From contig NVTE01000001.1 of NCBI GenBank assembly GCA_002401455.1, positions 255,541 through 319,540 of the forward strand: a stretch of 64,000 bases of DNA. Direction: 5' to 3'. The notes under the pieces are model-generated. The model was given only the letters and a program-made list of their open reading frames with translations, searched no databases and had not been told where the DNA came from. Shown one piece after another: positions 17,508 to 26,860 of this stretch. Numbering within the stretch: the first letter of the stretch is position 1; the number at the start of each line of letters is the position of its first letter. Both the position numbers and the translations under genes were made by a program. Source of the DNA: Alphaproteobacteria bacterium (lineage in GTDB: Bacteria; Pseudomonadota; Alphaproteobacteria; Sphingomonadales; Emcibacteraceae).

Positions 17508-18836
17508 ATGCGATTTAACGATCATATCCATAACAACGCCTATCCGGCATCTTATTATACCGCCACCTGCAATGATCTTGATGGGTTTTCTCGTCTGTCA
17601 GGGGATGAGCGTGTCGATGTCTGTATTATTGGCGGAGGATTCTCCGGCATTGCCACGGCTCTGCATCTGAGTGAACGGGGCTTTAAAGTAGCCGTGGTTG
17701 AGCAAAACCTGGTGGGATGGGGGGCTTCCGGGCGGAATGGGGGGCAGATCATCGGGGGCTATGGTCACGCCCTGTCGGATCATAAAAAAATGGTTAAAAC
17801 ATTTGGCCAGGCCGGCGGTGACAGTGTCTGGGATATGGGCGTTGAGTGCGTCGATATTATCACCCAGTGGGTCGAGAAATATAATATTGAGTGTGATCTG
17901 CGGTTTGGGTATTTTGATGCTGCCATAAAACAATCGGATATGGTCAACCTGACAAAAGCAGCTGAGGCCCTGGCCGCGAAGAATTACCCCCATGAGTGCA
18001 AGATTGTCCCCGCCTCTGAGGTACAGGATTATGTCGCCTCAGCCCGTTATGTTGGTGGTCTGACCAATGAAGGGTGGGGGCAGGTGCATGTCCTTAACCT
18101 CCTCTTGGGGGAAGCCCGGGCGGCGGAAAATCTGGGAGCCAGAATTTATGAAAATGCTGAGGTGATTGACATCGTTCATGGGGACAAATCCCCGGACGGC
18201 AAGTCAAAGGTCGTCACCGATTGCGGCACCATAACATCTGATTATGTGGTTGTGACCGGTAATGGCTATCTGAGGGATCTGGTGCCCCACCTTGCGTCAC
18301 GGGTCCTGCCCGCCGGCAGTTATATCATTGCGACCGAACCGCTGACCGAGGCCCAGGTTGCGGCGACCCTGCCCCAGGATTACGCGGTATGTGATCAGCG
18401 CTGGGCGCTAGATTATTTTCGCCTGTCAAAGGATAACAGACTGTTATTTGGCGGTCTGGCCAACTATTCCGGCCGCCATCCACGTAATATATCATCGACC
18501 CTGGTGCCAAAAATGCTCCGGGTTTTTCCCCATCTGAAAGATATCAAAATTGATTTTGAATGGGGTGGTTTTATGGGCATTGGCCTAAACCGCATTCCCC
18601 AGGTGGGACGCTTAAGCGACACTGTATATTTCGCCACGGCTTACGGGGGCCATGGGGTGGCCCCAACCCATATGTCGGCTAAACTTATTGCCGAAGCCAT
18701 TGCCGGTCAGGCAGAGCGGTATGATATTCTGGCGGCCATCAAACATCCAGCTTTCCCGGGGGGAAAACATTTGATGCAACCGGCCTATACCATTGGGATG
18801 CTCTATTACAAGATGCGGGATATTATAGGATGGTGA
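17508..18836 (+). CDS. PuuB/OrdL-like FAD-dependent amine oxidoreductase
   Basis: A 442-residue DAO-family flavoprotein. The Rossmann motif GGGFSGIATALHL is at about residues 41-53, with VVEQNLVGWGASGRNGGQI after it, and the C-terminal YFATAYGGHGVAPTHMSAKL block closes the FAD site. It resembles gamma-glutamylputrescine oxidase (PuuB), which oxidises an amine to aldehyde with release of ammonia and peroxide. No gamma-glutamylputrescine synthetase is nearby, so the actual amine is uncertain. ATG 17508 is chosen because AGGGGA lies at 17498-17503; a start at 17475 lacks this. The last bases overlap the TPR-sulfotransferase gene. Confidence 0.87.
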   Translation: MRFNDHIHNNAYPASYYTATCNDLDGFSRLSGDERVDVCIIGGGFSGIATALHLSERGFKVAVVEQNLVGWGASGRNGGQIIGGYGHALSDHKKMVKTFGQAGGDSVWDMGVECVDIITQWVEKYNIECDLRFGYFDAAIKQSDMVNLTKAAEALAAKNYPHECKIVPASEVQDYVASARYVGGLTNEGWGQVHVLNLLLGEARAAENLGARIYENAEVIDIVHGDKSPDGKSKVVTDCGTITSDYVVVTGNGYLRDLVPHLASRVLPAGSYIIATEPLTEAQVAATLPQDYAVCDQRWALDYFRLSKDNRLLFGGLANYSGRHPRNISSTLVPKMLRVFPHLKDIKIDFEWGGFMGIGLNRIPQVGRLSDTVYFATAYGGHGVAPTHMSAKLIAEAIAGQAERYDILAAIKHPAFPGGKHLMQPAYTIGMLYYKMRDIIGW

Positions 18837-20443
18837 TAGGCACACCGAACCATACTCAGGCAGGAAATTCAAAAACTACTCCGGCTTTTACGGAGAAGCA
18901 TGCGGCCAAATATCTGAACCGGGGTTTTAAGGCCCTGATGGCCCAGGATTTCAAGGATGCAGGGGCCTGTGCAAATCTTGTCCTTAAATATATGCCCAAG
19001 CTTGACCAGGCTCACTTTCTGGTCGGGCTGATTGCCCTGGATACCTCAGACTGGACCAACGCCCGTAAAGCCTTCCTGAATGTTGTCGAGATCACGGACG
19101 ATCATGCCGCCGCCTGGGCCCAGCTGGCGCGGGTTCATATCATGTCGGGCGGTTACAATCAGGCGGAAGAGGCCCTGAAAAAAGCCGTTAAGTTTGGCTC
19201 AGATGACCCGTTGGTTGCCGATGTCATTGGCACGGCTTATACCCTTATGGGGGACCAGACCGAGGCGTTGACGTGGTTTGACCGGGCCTGTGAAGATACG
19301 GATAACCCCATGTTTGTCATGAACCGGGCCAAATGCCTGACCTTCCTGGGCGCGTTTGCCGAAGCTCGGGAAGCCCTGGAGAGGGTTCTGGCCCTGCAGC
19401 CGCAAAATACCCAGGCCCACTGGTCCCTCTCGCGCCTGGAAAAAGCCCCGGATGACAAACATGTTCAGGAGATGCAAACGCTCCTGAAAAGATTTAAGCC
19501 AAATTCACCGCCGACGACCTATCTAAATTATGGCCTGGGCAAAGAATATGAGGACCTTGAGATGTGGCCGGAAGCCTTTCAGGCCTACGCACAGGGAGCC
19601 AAAGCCCGACGCGCTCACATCACCTATGACGAGGCGGCTGAGATTGAAACCTTCACAGCTCTGCAGGGGGTCTTTACCAAAGAATGGCTGGAAGCTCAGG
19701 GCGAGGGTTGCCTTGATGCCGCGCCGATCTTCATTATCGGACAGCCGCGCACGGGGACAACTCTGGTGGAGCGCATCATAACGGCCCGGGATGATATTCA
19801 TTCGGCGGGCGAGCTGCAGCAATTTGGCTTGGCGGTGAAGCGTCTGGCCGGGGCCCAGGGCTCGGGTATGATCTCGGCTGAGACGGTACGTGCGGCAGCG
19901 GAGATTGACCCCGGGAAACTTGGGGGGATTTTTATGGAATCAACACGCAGTCTGCGGTCCGATCTGCCCCATTTCGTCGATAAACTGCCGGTGAATTATC
20001 TCTATGCCCCGCTGATTGCGGCGGCGTTACCAAATGCTAAAATCATCCATGTGACCCGGGACCCTATGGACAGTTGCTTTGCCAGCTATAAACAGCTGTT
20101 TGCCGAGGCTTATTTCCATTCCTATGACCAGGGTGAGATGGCCCGGCATCATCTGCGCTATCGCCGGCTGATGGATCACTACCGGGGGCTGCTCGGCGAC
20201 CGGATGATTGAGGTCGCCTATGAGGATGTGGTTGGGGATATGGAAGGCGAGGCCCGGCGGCTTGTGACCTACCTGGGATTGGACTGGCAGGCGGCCAGCC
20301 TTGATTTTCACACACAAAAATCTGCGGTAACCACCGCCAGCGCCACCCAGGTACGGGAAAAGGCGCACAGTCGGTCCGTCGGACGGTGGCGGCAGTTTGA
20401 AACTGAACTTACGGAAATGCATGAAATTTTGATCGAAAATTAA
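18830..20443 (+). CDS. TPR-repeat sulfotransferase-family protein
   Basis: A 537-residue protein. Residues about 25-260 form TPR-like helix pairs, and residues about 295-520 a PAPS-dependent sulfotransferase-like domain. The 5'-phosphosulfate loop reads PIFIIGQPRTGTTLVERI (299-316), and the 3'-phosphate segment is around IIHVTRDPMDSCFASYKQ (about 404-421). The family transfers sulfate to an alcohol or amine acceptor, but many TPR fusions are uncharacterised. It overlaps the oxidase gene by 7 bases and precedes a TonB receptor by 17. Such TPR-sulfotransferase/TonB-receptor pairs are frequent in Alphaproteobacteria. The acceptor is unknown. Confidence 0.88.
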   Translation: MVIGTPNHTQAGNSKTTPAFTEKHAAKYLNRGFKALMAQDFKDAGACANLVLKYMPKLDQAHFLVGLIALDTSDWTNARKAFLNVVEITDDHAAAWAQLARVHIMSGGYNQAEEALKKAVKFGSDDPLVADVIGTAYTLMGDQTEALTWFDRACEDTDNPMFVMNRAKCLTFLGAFAEAREALERVLALQPQNTQAHWSLSRLEKAPDDKHVQEMQTLLKRFKPNSPPTTYLNYGLGKEYEDLEMWPEAFQAYAQGAKARRAHITYDEAAEIETFTALQGVFTKEWLEAQGEGCLDAAPIFIIGQPRTGTTLVERIITARDDIHSAGELQQFGLAVKRLAGAQGSGMISAETVRAAAEIDPGKLGGIFMESTRSLRSDLPHFVDKLPVNYLYAPLIAAALPNAKIIHVTRDPMDSCFASYKQLFAEAYFHSYDQGEMARHHLRYRRLMDHYRGLLGDRMIEVAYEDVVGDMEGEARRLVTYLGLDWQAASLDFHTQKSAVTTASATQVREKAHSRSVGRWRQFETELTEMHEILIEN

Positions 20444-20460
20444 TAAAAAGGGAGACGACT

Positions 20461-22794
20461 ATGAAGATGACTAAGAAGATAATGCTTTTGGCGGGGGCCT
20501 CTGTGAGTGCCCTCAGTCTGGGCAATAGTATTGCGTTGGCAGAAGAGGGAAAGGAAACCTTTGTATTTGAAGAAATTCTGGTTACCGCAACCAAACGCAG
20601 TGAAAGCATCCAGGATGTTCCCCTGGCCATGACGGCCTTCGATGCGGCCTTTTCCAGACGGGTCAACCTGGATGATGTCAAATCACTGATCAAGTTTTCT
20701 CCCGGTATGTCCGGTGATACCAATGACAGCTTTGTTGATTATGTCAATGTGCGCGGTATCTCGACCAATGATTTTGGTGTCGGGGGCGATCCTTCCATTG
20801 GTTTCTTTAAAAATGGCCTCTATCAGGGCCGCAACGGTTCGGCTGTAACATCCTTGTATGACCTGGAACGGGCGGAAGTTCTTCGGGGTCCGCAAGGGTT
20901 CCTGTTTGGCCGAAACTCTATCTCGGGCGCCATCAGCTTCCATACCGCCAAGCCGGATTTTGACAGTCTCTCAGGCCATATTGACCTGGGCGTTGGAGAA
21001 CGGGGCATTATTGAAGGTGAAGCGGCTATCAACCTGCCGGTCAGTGAAAATTTTGCCATCCGGGTTGCCGGTTATACCAGTCATGAAAATGGGTATGTCA
21101 CCAATGATTTCGCGCCGAATGCGGATAAGATTTATGGTCATGACAAGACGGCCGCTCGTTTCTCTGCGGCCTTCAGGGGCGAGAGTTGGGACGCAACAGT
21201 GATCGCTGAATATGAAGATAAAAAGGGCAGCGGCACGGTATATCGCGCCGTTGATGTGGATGGCACCTTTGACTTGCTGTCGACCATAACCGGGGTTGAT
21301 GTGGCGCCAGGATCTGATTTGCGGTCTATTAATTCTGATTTGGGCTTGGGCAATTATGACGAGGCTGAGATATTCTCGATCAGTGCCGAGTTTAATATCG
21401 ACCTGGATTTTGCAACGCTGACATCCCTGACGGGCTTCAAAGACCACAAGTATCGCTATGCCGAAGACTTTGATGGCATGCCGATCGGTTTTAATGATTA
21501 CTCCCAGGATCAGGAAGGCGATTATTTTGAGCAGGAACTGCGTCTTGTCTCCGCCAATGATGGTCCGCTGAGCTGGTATGCCGGTGTGTCATATTTCAAG
21601 GAAAATATTGACGCGACCTTCTTCAGTCGGGGGAATGAGGATGTGATGTGCGGGGCCTATTATTATGATTATTATGGCACCAGCACCTGTGCGGAACTGT
21701 TTGAATATTGGGAATATCCCGAATTCACGCCAACCAGTGGTGGCCTTCTTGAAGGCAACCGGGTGATCGGAAGTTATTCTGGCTGGGGGACTTATGTGGA
21801 CCTGACCTATGCGGTATCGGACAAATTTGATTTCAGTGCCGGCCTGCGCTACTCCAAAAATACCAAAGACTTTTCCCTCAATGTTTTCCCGGTTGAGAGT
21901 GAGCTCGGCCATTATTACATTTTTGCTGTTGGCACCAATGGATTTCTTCAAGACAAAAAAAGCTGGGATGATTTCACGCCTCGCTTTATCGCCCGCTATC
22001 GGCCCACGGACGACATGATGCTGTATGCCAGTGTCACCAAAGGTTTTAAATCCGGCGGGTTTAATAGTTTTGGCATCGATTTCGCGGCGGATGAGGATGG
22101 CCTGCCGGTCAATGCTGACGATGACGGCATCCCAACGGATTCAACTCTTAATTCCTATGACCCTGAATCCGTCTGGTCTTATGAAATTGGTCTCAAAGGC
22201 AATACAGCGGATAACCGCATTCGGTATGATATCAACGCCTACTATTATAAATACAAAGGTTTGCAGCTCAGTTTCTGGGATGCTGGCACCAAGATTGATA
22301 ATGTTGGCAGAGTGACATCTTACGGCATCGAAGGCAGCGTTCAGGCCGCTCTGAATGAAAATTTCGATCTGCTTCTCGCAGGCTCCTATAATAGCAATGA
22401 GATTAATGATGCTGAAGATATCGCAGAGGGCAGTGATGGTAATCGCCTTGGCGGTGCCCCGGAATATAAGATGTCAGGCCTCCTGAGCTATCATACCCGG
22501 GTCACGGAGACCGGTGAAATGAATGCCTCGGTCGATTTTGTCGTCCAGAGCAGTGTTTTTGGCGGTATCGGAAATCAGGCAGAGGCAGAGCTTGATGGTT
22601 ATGCAGATGTGTCCATTCGGATCGGCTATGAGGATGATGCCGGCTGGGGGATAACAGCCTATGTGGAAAATGTCTTTGACAAGAAATATTTCGATGGCTC
22701 AGTTGAGGGCGCCTATCCGTTTCCTTCTCTGGTCTTTGGGCCCAGTCGTCCACGAACTTTCGGGGCGAAATTTTCTTATCGATTTGGCGATTAA
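20461..22794 (+). CDS. TonB-dependent outer-membrane receptor
   Basis: A 777-residue receptor with a signal peptide ending near IALAEE. A TonB box and plug start follow at EEILVTATKRSESIQDVPL (about 39-57), and a 22-strand barrel ends in an aromatic strand, KFSYRFGD. The plug contains LRGPQGFLFGRNSISGAISF, the usual conserved stretch. The class (FecA/CirA-like, close to sphingomonad substrate receptors) gives no sure ligand. Placement 17 bases after the PuuB-like/TPR-sulfotransferase pair suggests uptake of the compound they process. A hairpin terminator at 22818-22838 follows. Confidence 0.92.
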   Translation: MKMTKKIMLLAGASVSALSLGNSIALAEEGKETFVFEEILVTATKRSESIQDVPLAMTAFDAAFSRRVNLDDVKSLIKFSPGMSGDTNDSFVDYVNVRGISTNDFGVGGDPSIGFFKNGLYQGRNGSAVTSLYDLERAEVLRGPQGFLFGRNSISGAISFHTAKPDFDSLSGHIDLGVGERGIIEGEAAINLPVSENFAIRVAGYTSHENGYVTNDFAPNADKIYGHDKTAARFSAAFRGESWDATVIAEYEDKKGSGTVYRAVDVDGTFDLLSTITGVDVAPGSDLRSINSDLGLGNYDEAEIFSISAEFNIDLDFATLTSLTGFKDHKYRYAEDFDGMPIGFNDYSQDQEGDYFEQELRLVSANDGPLSWYAGVSYFKENIDATFFSRGNEDVMCGAYYYDYYGTSTCAELFEYWEYPEFTPTSGGLLEGNRVIGSYSGWGTYVDLTYAVSDKFDFSAGLRYSKNTKDFSLNVFPVESELGHYYIFAVGTNGFLQDKKSWDDFTPRFIARYRPTDDMMLYASVTKGFKSGGFNSFGIDFAADEDGLPVNADDDGIPTDSTLNSYDPESVWSYEIGLKGNTADNRIRYDINAYYYKYKGLQLSFWDAGTKIDNVGRVTSYGIEGSVQAALNENFDLLLAGSYNSNEINDAEDIAEGSDGNRLGGAPEYKMSGLLSYHTRVTETGEMNASVDFVVQSSVFGGIGNQAEAELDGYADVSIRIGYEDDAGWGITAYVENVFDKKYFDGSVEGAYPFPSLVFGPSRPRTFGAKFSYRFGD

Positions 22795-22817
22795 GCGACG
22801 GCGATACCTGAACTCAG

Positions 22818-22838
22818 GGGAGCCTCCGGGCTCCCTTT
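22818..22838 (+). terminator. Intrinsic terminator after the TonB receptor
   Basis: GGGAGCC-TCCG-GGCTCCC forms a perfect 7-base stem followed by TTTATT. It begins 23 bases after the receptor stop and closes the 17508-22794 transcription unit. Confidence 0.7.
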
Positions 22839-22985
22839 ATTCCTGCCAGCCCCGATGGAACAGTCATAGAAAAATCGCCACCCTTAAATCTATAAACCAA
22901 TTTACAATAGGATTTAAAAGTCTGTGTGAATTTGGTGCATGGGGCAATAATAATTCCACACACGTAATTTAAATCCCCAAAATGC

Positions 22986-23024
22986 AACAAGGACCTAGCA
23001 CCGAAATGCTAAGCCCTTGTTTTT

Positions 23025-23026
<2 letters not shown>
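22986..23026 (+). terminator. Strong hairpin next to tRNA-Pro
   Basis: A 15-base stem (22986-23000 with 23007-23021, two mismatches, loop CCGAAA) is followed on plus by six Ts. It would stop plus-strand readthrough into the tRNA gene. It also lies just past the tRNA 3' end on minus, so it may serve both directions, although the minus-side T tract is poor. Confidence 0.6.
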
Positions 23027-23101
<75 letters not shown>

Positions 23102-23269
23102 GCAAGTACCGGCTTTTGTATTAAAAGCCGGTGCCGAAGCTATAAGGCTTGAAGCCTTTTAAATCAATGTGAAATTTCAGTTTTTCTGTAAAATTTCCCT
23201 TAATTTCTCTCAAAGACAGAAAACTTTATATTCTAAGGTGCAGAGTTTGTTGAAATCTTCATCGGTCTG

Positions 23270-23585
23270 CCTTATATACAAGGTGTCGGGTAACCGACTA
23301 CGGCAATAAACTGATGTATGGAATAGACGTTGCGGACCCGGGGGCGGTACCCGGCGCCTCCACCACTCTCCCTTAAGAGTGGCCCAAATCTTTAGATGCG
23401 GGGGCGAAATAGGATCGACGTGCGTAATAAAGATATAACTTTTGCTCAGCATGATACCGCTGTGACGGGTCAAAATTTGTAGATGCAAACGATAATAACG
23501 AAGCATTTGCTGTAGCAGCCTAACAGCTAGTTACGCGGGGTCCGGAGGGCACCTAGCAACAGAAGCCCTTCACTTACTTCCCCTC
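23270..23585 (+). ncRNA. ssrA: Permuted two-piece transfer-messenger RNA
   Basis: The acceptor piece comes first. It ends at 23365 with CGCCTCCACCA after a T-arm-like CCCGGGGGCGGTACCCGG. About 34 spacer bases follow, then the coding piece starts at 23400 with GGGGGCG. That heptamer pairs with CGCCTCC of the acceptor piece (one G-U), rebuilding the alanine-tRNA-like acceptor stem. This order is the circularly permuted form of Alphaproteobacteria. CGACGT in the coding piece can pair with ACGTTG in the acceptor piece. The tag frame is at 23485-23523. The function is ribosome rescue with SmpB. The outer ends (about 23270 and 23585) are estimates; the internal processing ends are clearer. Confidence 0.92.
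23485..23523 (+). other. tmRNA proteolysis-tag reading frame
   Basis: The resume codon GCA begins the frame ANDNNEAFAVAA followed by TAA. With the alanine carried by tmRNA itself, the tag is A-ANDNNEAFAVAA. It is close to the Caulobacter tag and ends in the AVAA degron recognised by ClpXP-type proteases. This frame independently confirms the ssrA call. Confidence 0.9.
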
Positions 23586-23693
23586 TAATAAAACACTTAA
23601 ACCCCCAAAATAAAACTATTTTTGTCCTAGGTCAAAAACAGGCCACCTGTTATAGGCTAGGTTGAATCGGTAGTATTTTGGAATTCATTGAAG

Positions 23694-24125
23694 ATGTACG
23701 GTAAAAAAGCACCAGCATTGCTGTCTCTGATCCTGGCCCATATGGGGCGCAGGGTTGGTCACTTTATGCTGGCCGTCCTCCTGTTGAATTTCCTATCTAC
23801 AGCCGCCCTATCCGCAACCCGTACGGATATGACGGATGATTTCCTGTCCGGTGAACAAAGCTTTGTGATTTGTACGCCTCAGGGACTGAAACGTATCACT
23901 CTGGACGAAAATGGCACCCCCGTAAGCGACGACGAGGCCAGTCTGGAACATTGTGTATATTGCCTGCCCTTCCAAAAGGTGGTCATGGGCACTGCTTTCA
24001 ATGAGACCGACTTTCCTGTTGTTGATCTCCTTTCCTACAAGCTCTGCTATAGTTATGATGTTGCTATCCTGCCCGACACCCCGCTGAAGGCGTCCTGTCC
24101 TCCCCGAGCCCCTCCCCAAATCTAA
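23694..24125 (+). CDS. DUF2946-like exported protein before a copper-type receptor
   Basis: A 143-residue protein with an N-terminal hydrophobic leader (about residues 18-40, HFMLAVLLLNFLSTAALSA). A short motif, HCVYCLPF, lies around residue 85, and the C-terminus reads RAPPQI. A CxxC motif followed by a terminal R-x-PP is typical of DUF2946, small membrane or periplasmic proteins that often sit upstream of TonB-type copper receptors. The CxxC could bind a metal. ATG 23694 is preferred over a TTG at 23688. The TonB receptor follows after 98 bases on the same strand. Confidence 0.65.
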   Translation: MYGKKAPALLSLILAHMGRRVGHFMLAVLLLNFLSTAALSATRTDMTDDFLSGEQSFVICTPQGLKRITLDENGTPVSDDEASLEHCVYCLPFQKVVMGTAFNETDFPVVDLLSYKLCYSYDVAILPDTPLKASCPPRAPPQI

Positions 24126-24223
24126 ATCGTAAAATCAAAATACATTAAAATACGACCCTTCAGGGTACGTATATTTTTATGCGTCTGAAACAATTCAGGC
24201 GACACATCGATTTAGGAAACGAA

Positions 24224-26368
24224 ATGTCCATTAGACGTCCCTTCATGCGGCACCTGGTGTTAGGTGTCAGTCCGTTAATTCTTGGCCTCAGCCAAACCAC
24301 CCTCGCCCAGACGGTGATCATCACCCCGAAAAACAACCTGGAAGAAATAGTCGTCACCGGTACATTGCTGCAAAAACCTGCCCTGTCGACCACAATCCCC
24401 AAAGATACCGATGGCCAACCCTCTGCCGATGCCGGTGATTACCTGCGCCGCATTCCCGGTGTCACCAGTGGCCGGATGAGCGGTCATGCGCTGGAACCGG
24501 TGATCCGGGGCATGAGCCGCAGCCAGCTCAACATCATTAATAATGGGGCCTTTCTGGAAGGTGCCGGCCCCAACCGTATGGATACCCCGGCGGCATTTGC
24601 TGACATTGATACCGCCGATGTGATCATTGTCCACCGGGGCTATCAATCCGTCCAACACGGCCCCGGCGGCAGTGGTGGCACGATCATTGTCGAGCATCAC
24701 GCGCCGACGTTCTCCTCCGGCCAGAATGTCAAAGGCCGTCTGGACGGGGCTTACGAGAGCAATGGCGACATCTGGAGCACGGCGGGCAATCTCTCCGCCC
24801 GGTCCGGCAATCTTTACCTGCGGCTTAATGCCCATTTCAAAGAAGCCGGTAGTTATGAGGATGGCCAGGGAAATGATGTTAAAACCGCGTTCAAGGCCTA
24901 TGGCGGCAGTGCGGAAATTGGCTATAGCGACGATGTCACCCTGATCAATTTTGGCCTCAGCCATGAAGAAACCCGCAATACCGAGTTTCCCGGAGCCAGC
25001 ATGGATTCCCCCGATGGTTCCGGCACGATCCTGCGCGGAAAATTACGCCATAAATTTGACGGTACGGGCATCATGCGAGAGTTAAAGGTTGATATCTACC
25101 GCTCTCATGCGTTTCATATGATGGATAACTTCTCGCTTCGGGACCGGATGATGATGTTCCGCCGGGCCGAACTGGACGCAACGACCATGGGCGGAAAAAT
25201 TGCCGCTGACCTGATGGTGGCAGAGACAAACATCACCATCGGCATGGATGTCAAACACCTCAACCACGAGGGACTGAGGATTGGTAATAATATGGACTGG
25301 ACTAATCTTAACCTGGTTCAGTCCGTGCTTATACCCGATGCTACCGTACGCAACATTGGCCTGTTCGCTGAAGCCGTACAGCCAGTATCAGACACGCTGA
25401 CCCTTAAAGCCGGGATTCGGTACGATAATGTTAAATCCCGTGCCGACACGGCTGACCAGAAGACCACCCTGGTCATGATGGGCATGATGCCCCTGTCGCC
25501 CAACATGATGTATCAGAAATATTATGGCCTTAAGGCGCAAGAGCAGACGGATAATACTCTCGGCGGGCTGCTCCGCCTGGAATATGACCTGACCGATGAC
25601 ATGGCCTTCTATATGGGCATGAGCCGCAGCAGCCGCAGCGCCAATACGGTCGAGCGCTATATGGCCAGCCTGATGGCGGATACCACCCAACCCTCCGGCA
25701 TGGTCATGAATATGAGCTGGGTCGGTAATCCAGAGCTTGCCCCGGAAAAACACACCCAGTTTGATCTGGGCGTCGGGGTGCGCAAAACAAACTGGAACAT
25801 CCTGGTGTCGGGTTATTATAATGATGTGAATGATTATATTTTCCGGGACCGGGCCCATGGGCAGGACGGCATCCTGCTGGCCAACTATGCCCTGGTGTAC
25901 CGCAATATCGATGCCCGTCTGTGGGGATTTGAGGTCGAAGGAAGCGCCAATATCACCGACGCCCTGAAGGTCTTTGGCAATATTTCCTATACCAATGGCC
26001 AAAACCAGGACCTGGACATTCCGCTCTATCAAATTCCGCCGTTCAGTTACGACCTGACCCTGACCTATGAGCAGGATATATGGTCCGTGGGGGGCCGTCT
26101 GCGCGGGGCGCTCAGCCAGAACCGGATTGATGACAATATGATGATCGGCAGTGGCCGCGATGCCGGGGAAACCGATGGCTATACGGCGGTAGACCTGTTC
26201 GCCTCTGTTCAGGTCATGGACCAGACCCGGGTCCGCTTTGGCGCCTCCAACCTGTTCGATAAGCTCTATGCCAACCACCTGAACCGGGAAAGCCTGAATG
26301 ATGCCCTGACGGTCAGGGTCAATGAGCCGGGCCGCTCGTTCTATATCCGGGTTCAATCAGAGTTCTAA
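24224..26368 (+). CDS. TonB-dependent receptor, probably copper-related (OprC-like)
   Basis: A 714-residue receptor. A signal peptide ends near TTLAQT, the TonB box/plug begins at NLEEIVVTGTLL, and the barrel ends in RSFYIRVQSEF. The sequence is unusually rich in Met: MMDNFSLRDRMMMF, TLVMMGMMPLSPNMMYQKYY and a run of Met-containing strands around residues 490-520. Met-rich loops and the short plug resemble copper receptors such as OprC/NosA. The DUF2946 gene upstream fits copper handling. ATG 24224 is chosen because AGGAAA lies just before it; 24179 has no ribosome site. Confidence 0.85.
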   Translation: MSIRRPFMRHLVLGVSPLILGLSQTTLAQTVIITPKNNLEEIVVTGTLLQKPALSTTIPKDTDGQPSADAGDYLRRIPGVTSGRMSGHALEPVIRGMSRSQLNIINNGAFLEGAGPNRMDTPAAFADIDTADVIIVHRGYQSVQHGPGGSGGTIIVEHHAPTFSSGQNVKGRLDGAYESNGDIWSTAGNLSARSGNLYLRLNAHFKEAGSYEDGQGNDVKTAFKAYGGSAEIGYSDDVTLINFGLSHEETRNTEFPGASMDSPDGSGTILRGKLRHKFDGTGIMRELKVDIYRSHAFHMMDNFSLRDRMMMFRRAELDATTMGGKIAADLMVAETNITIGMDVKHLNHEGLRIGNNMDWTNLNLVQSVLIPDATVRNIGLFAEAVQPVSDTLTLKAGIRYDNVKSRADTADQKTTLVMMGMMPLSPNMMYQKYYGLKAQEQTDNTLGGLLRLEYDLTDDMAFYMGMSRSSRSANTVERYMASLMADTTQPSGMVMNMSWVGNPELAPEKHTQFDLGVGVRKTNWNILVSGYYNDVNDYIFRDRAHGQDGILLANYALVYRNIDARLWGFEVEGSANITDALKVFGNISYTNGQNQDLDIPLYQIPPFSYDLTLTYEQDIWSVGGRLRGALSQNRIDDNMMIGSGRDAGETDGYTAVDLFASVQVMDQTRVRFGASNLFDKLYANHLNRESLNDALTVRVNEPGRSFYIRVQSEF

Positions 26369-26384
26369 ACCCAGGTAATTTAAA

Positions 26385-26421
26385 ATAAGTGGCCGCAGGA
26401 ATTAAACCTGCAGCCACTTAT
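26385..26421 (+). terminator. Hairpin after the copper-type receptor
   Basis: ATAAGTGGCCGCAGG and CCTGCAGCCACTTAT pair with one mismatch around the loop AATTAAA, starting 17 bases past the receptor stop. There is no T tract, so termination efficiency is uncertain. Confidence 0.45.
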
Positions 26422-26860
26422 CTGCGGAGGATAGCAATTTCTGTGTGGGAAAAAAACTATCACGAACCTTAGACTCCTGAGAGGTTATAACCCCCCCCAG
26501 TTGAAAATTAACAAAAAATGGCACCCCGAAGACCGCCGTCATTCATTACATCACATTTTGAGGTCCAGATTAAAACTTTTTCGCCCCCCCCCGCCAAATT
26601 ATGAAATAATATTTTACTGAAAAGTCAAAAAATAGAATAAAATTATTCACCCCCAACGTCATACCCTGGAGGCTCACGTTATCGGGGTGAAAAAGAACTG
26701 TCAGATCATGTCGTGAAAAATTGCCATCATAAATATGTCCACTTCCACCCAGCTTAAAGACCAGGTTATATTTTTTTCTTTGATAAAATCGCAGGTTGGC
26801 TTAAAAAAGAAGAGGTAATATAAAAAGTTGAAAAATATTGTAACATAGCCGGAAAATGTG
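26422..26860. other. AT-rich non-coding region before the cyclase-like gene
   Basis: About 440 bases without a credible gene. It contains runs of eight C (26491-26498) and nine C (26584-26592) in otherwise AT-rich DNA. No clear promoter could be fixed. It is the upstream region of the four-gene exported-protein locus and may hold its regulatory sites. Confidence 0.6.

Noticed and set aside
25388..26356. Minus-strand frame of 322 residues opposite the copper-type receptor
   Set aside because: It lies wholly inside the receptor gene on the other strand and has a low-complexity His/Ile/Gly-rich translation without a family.
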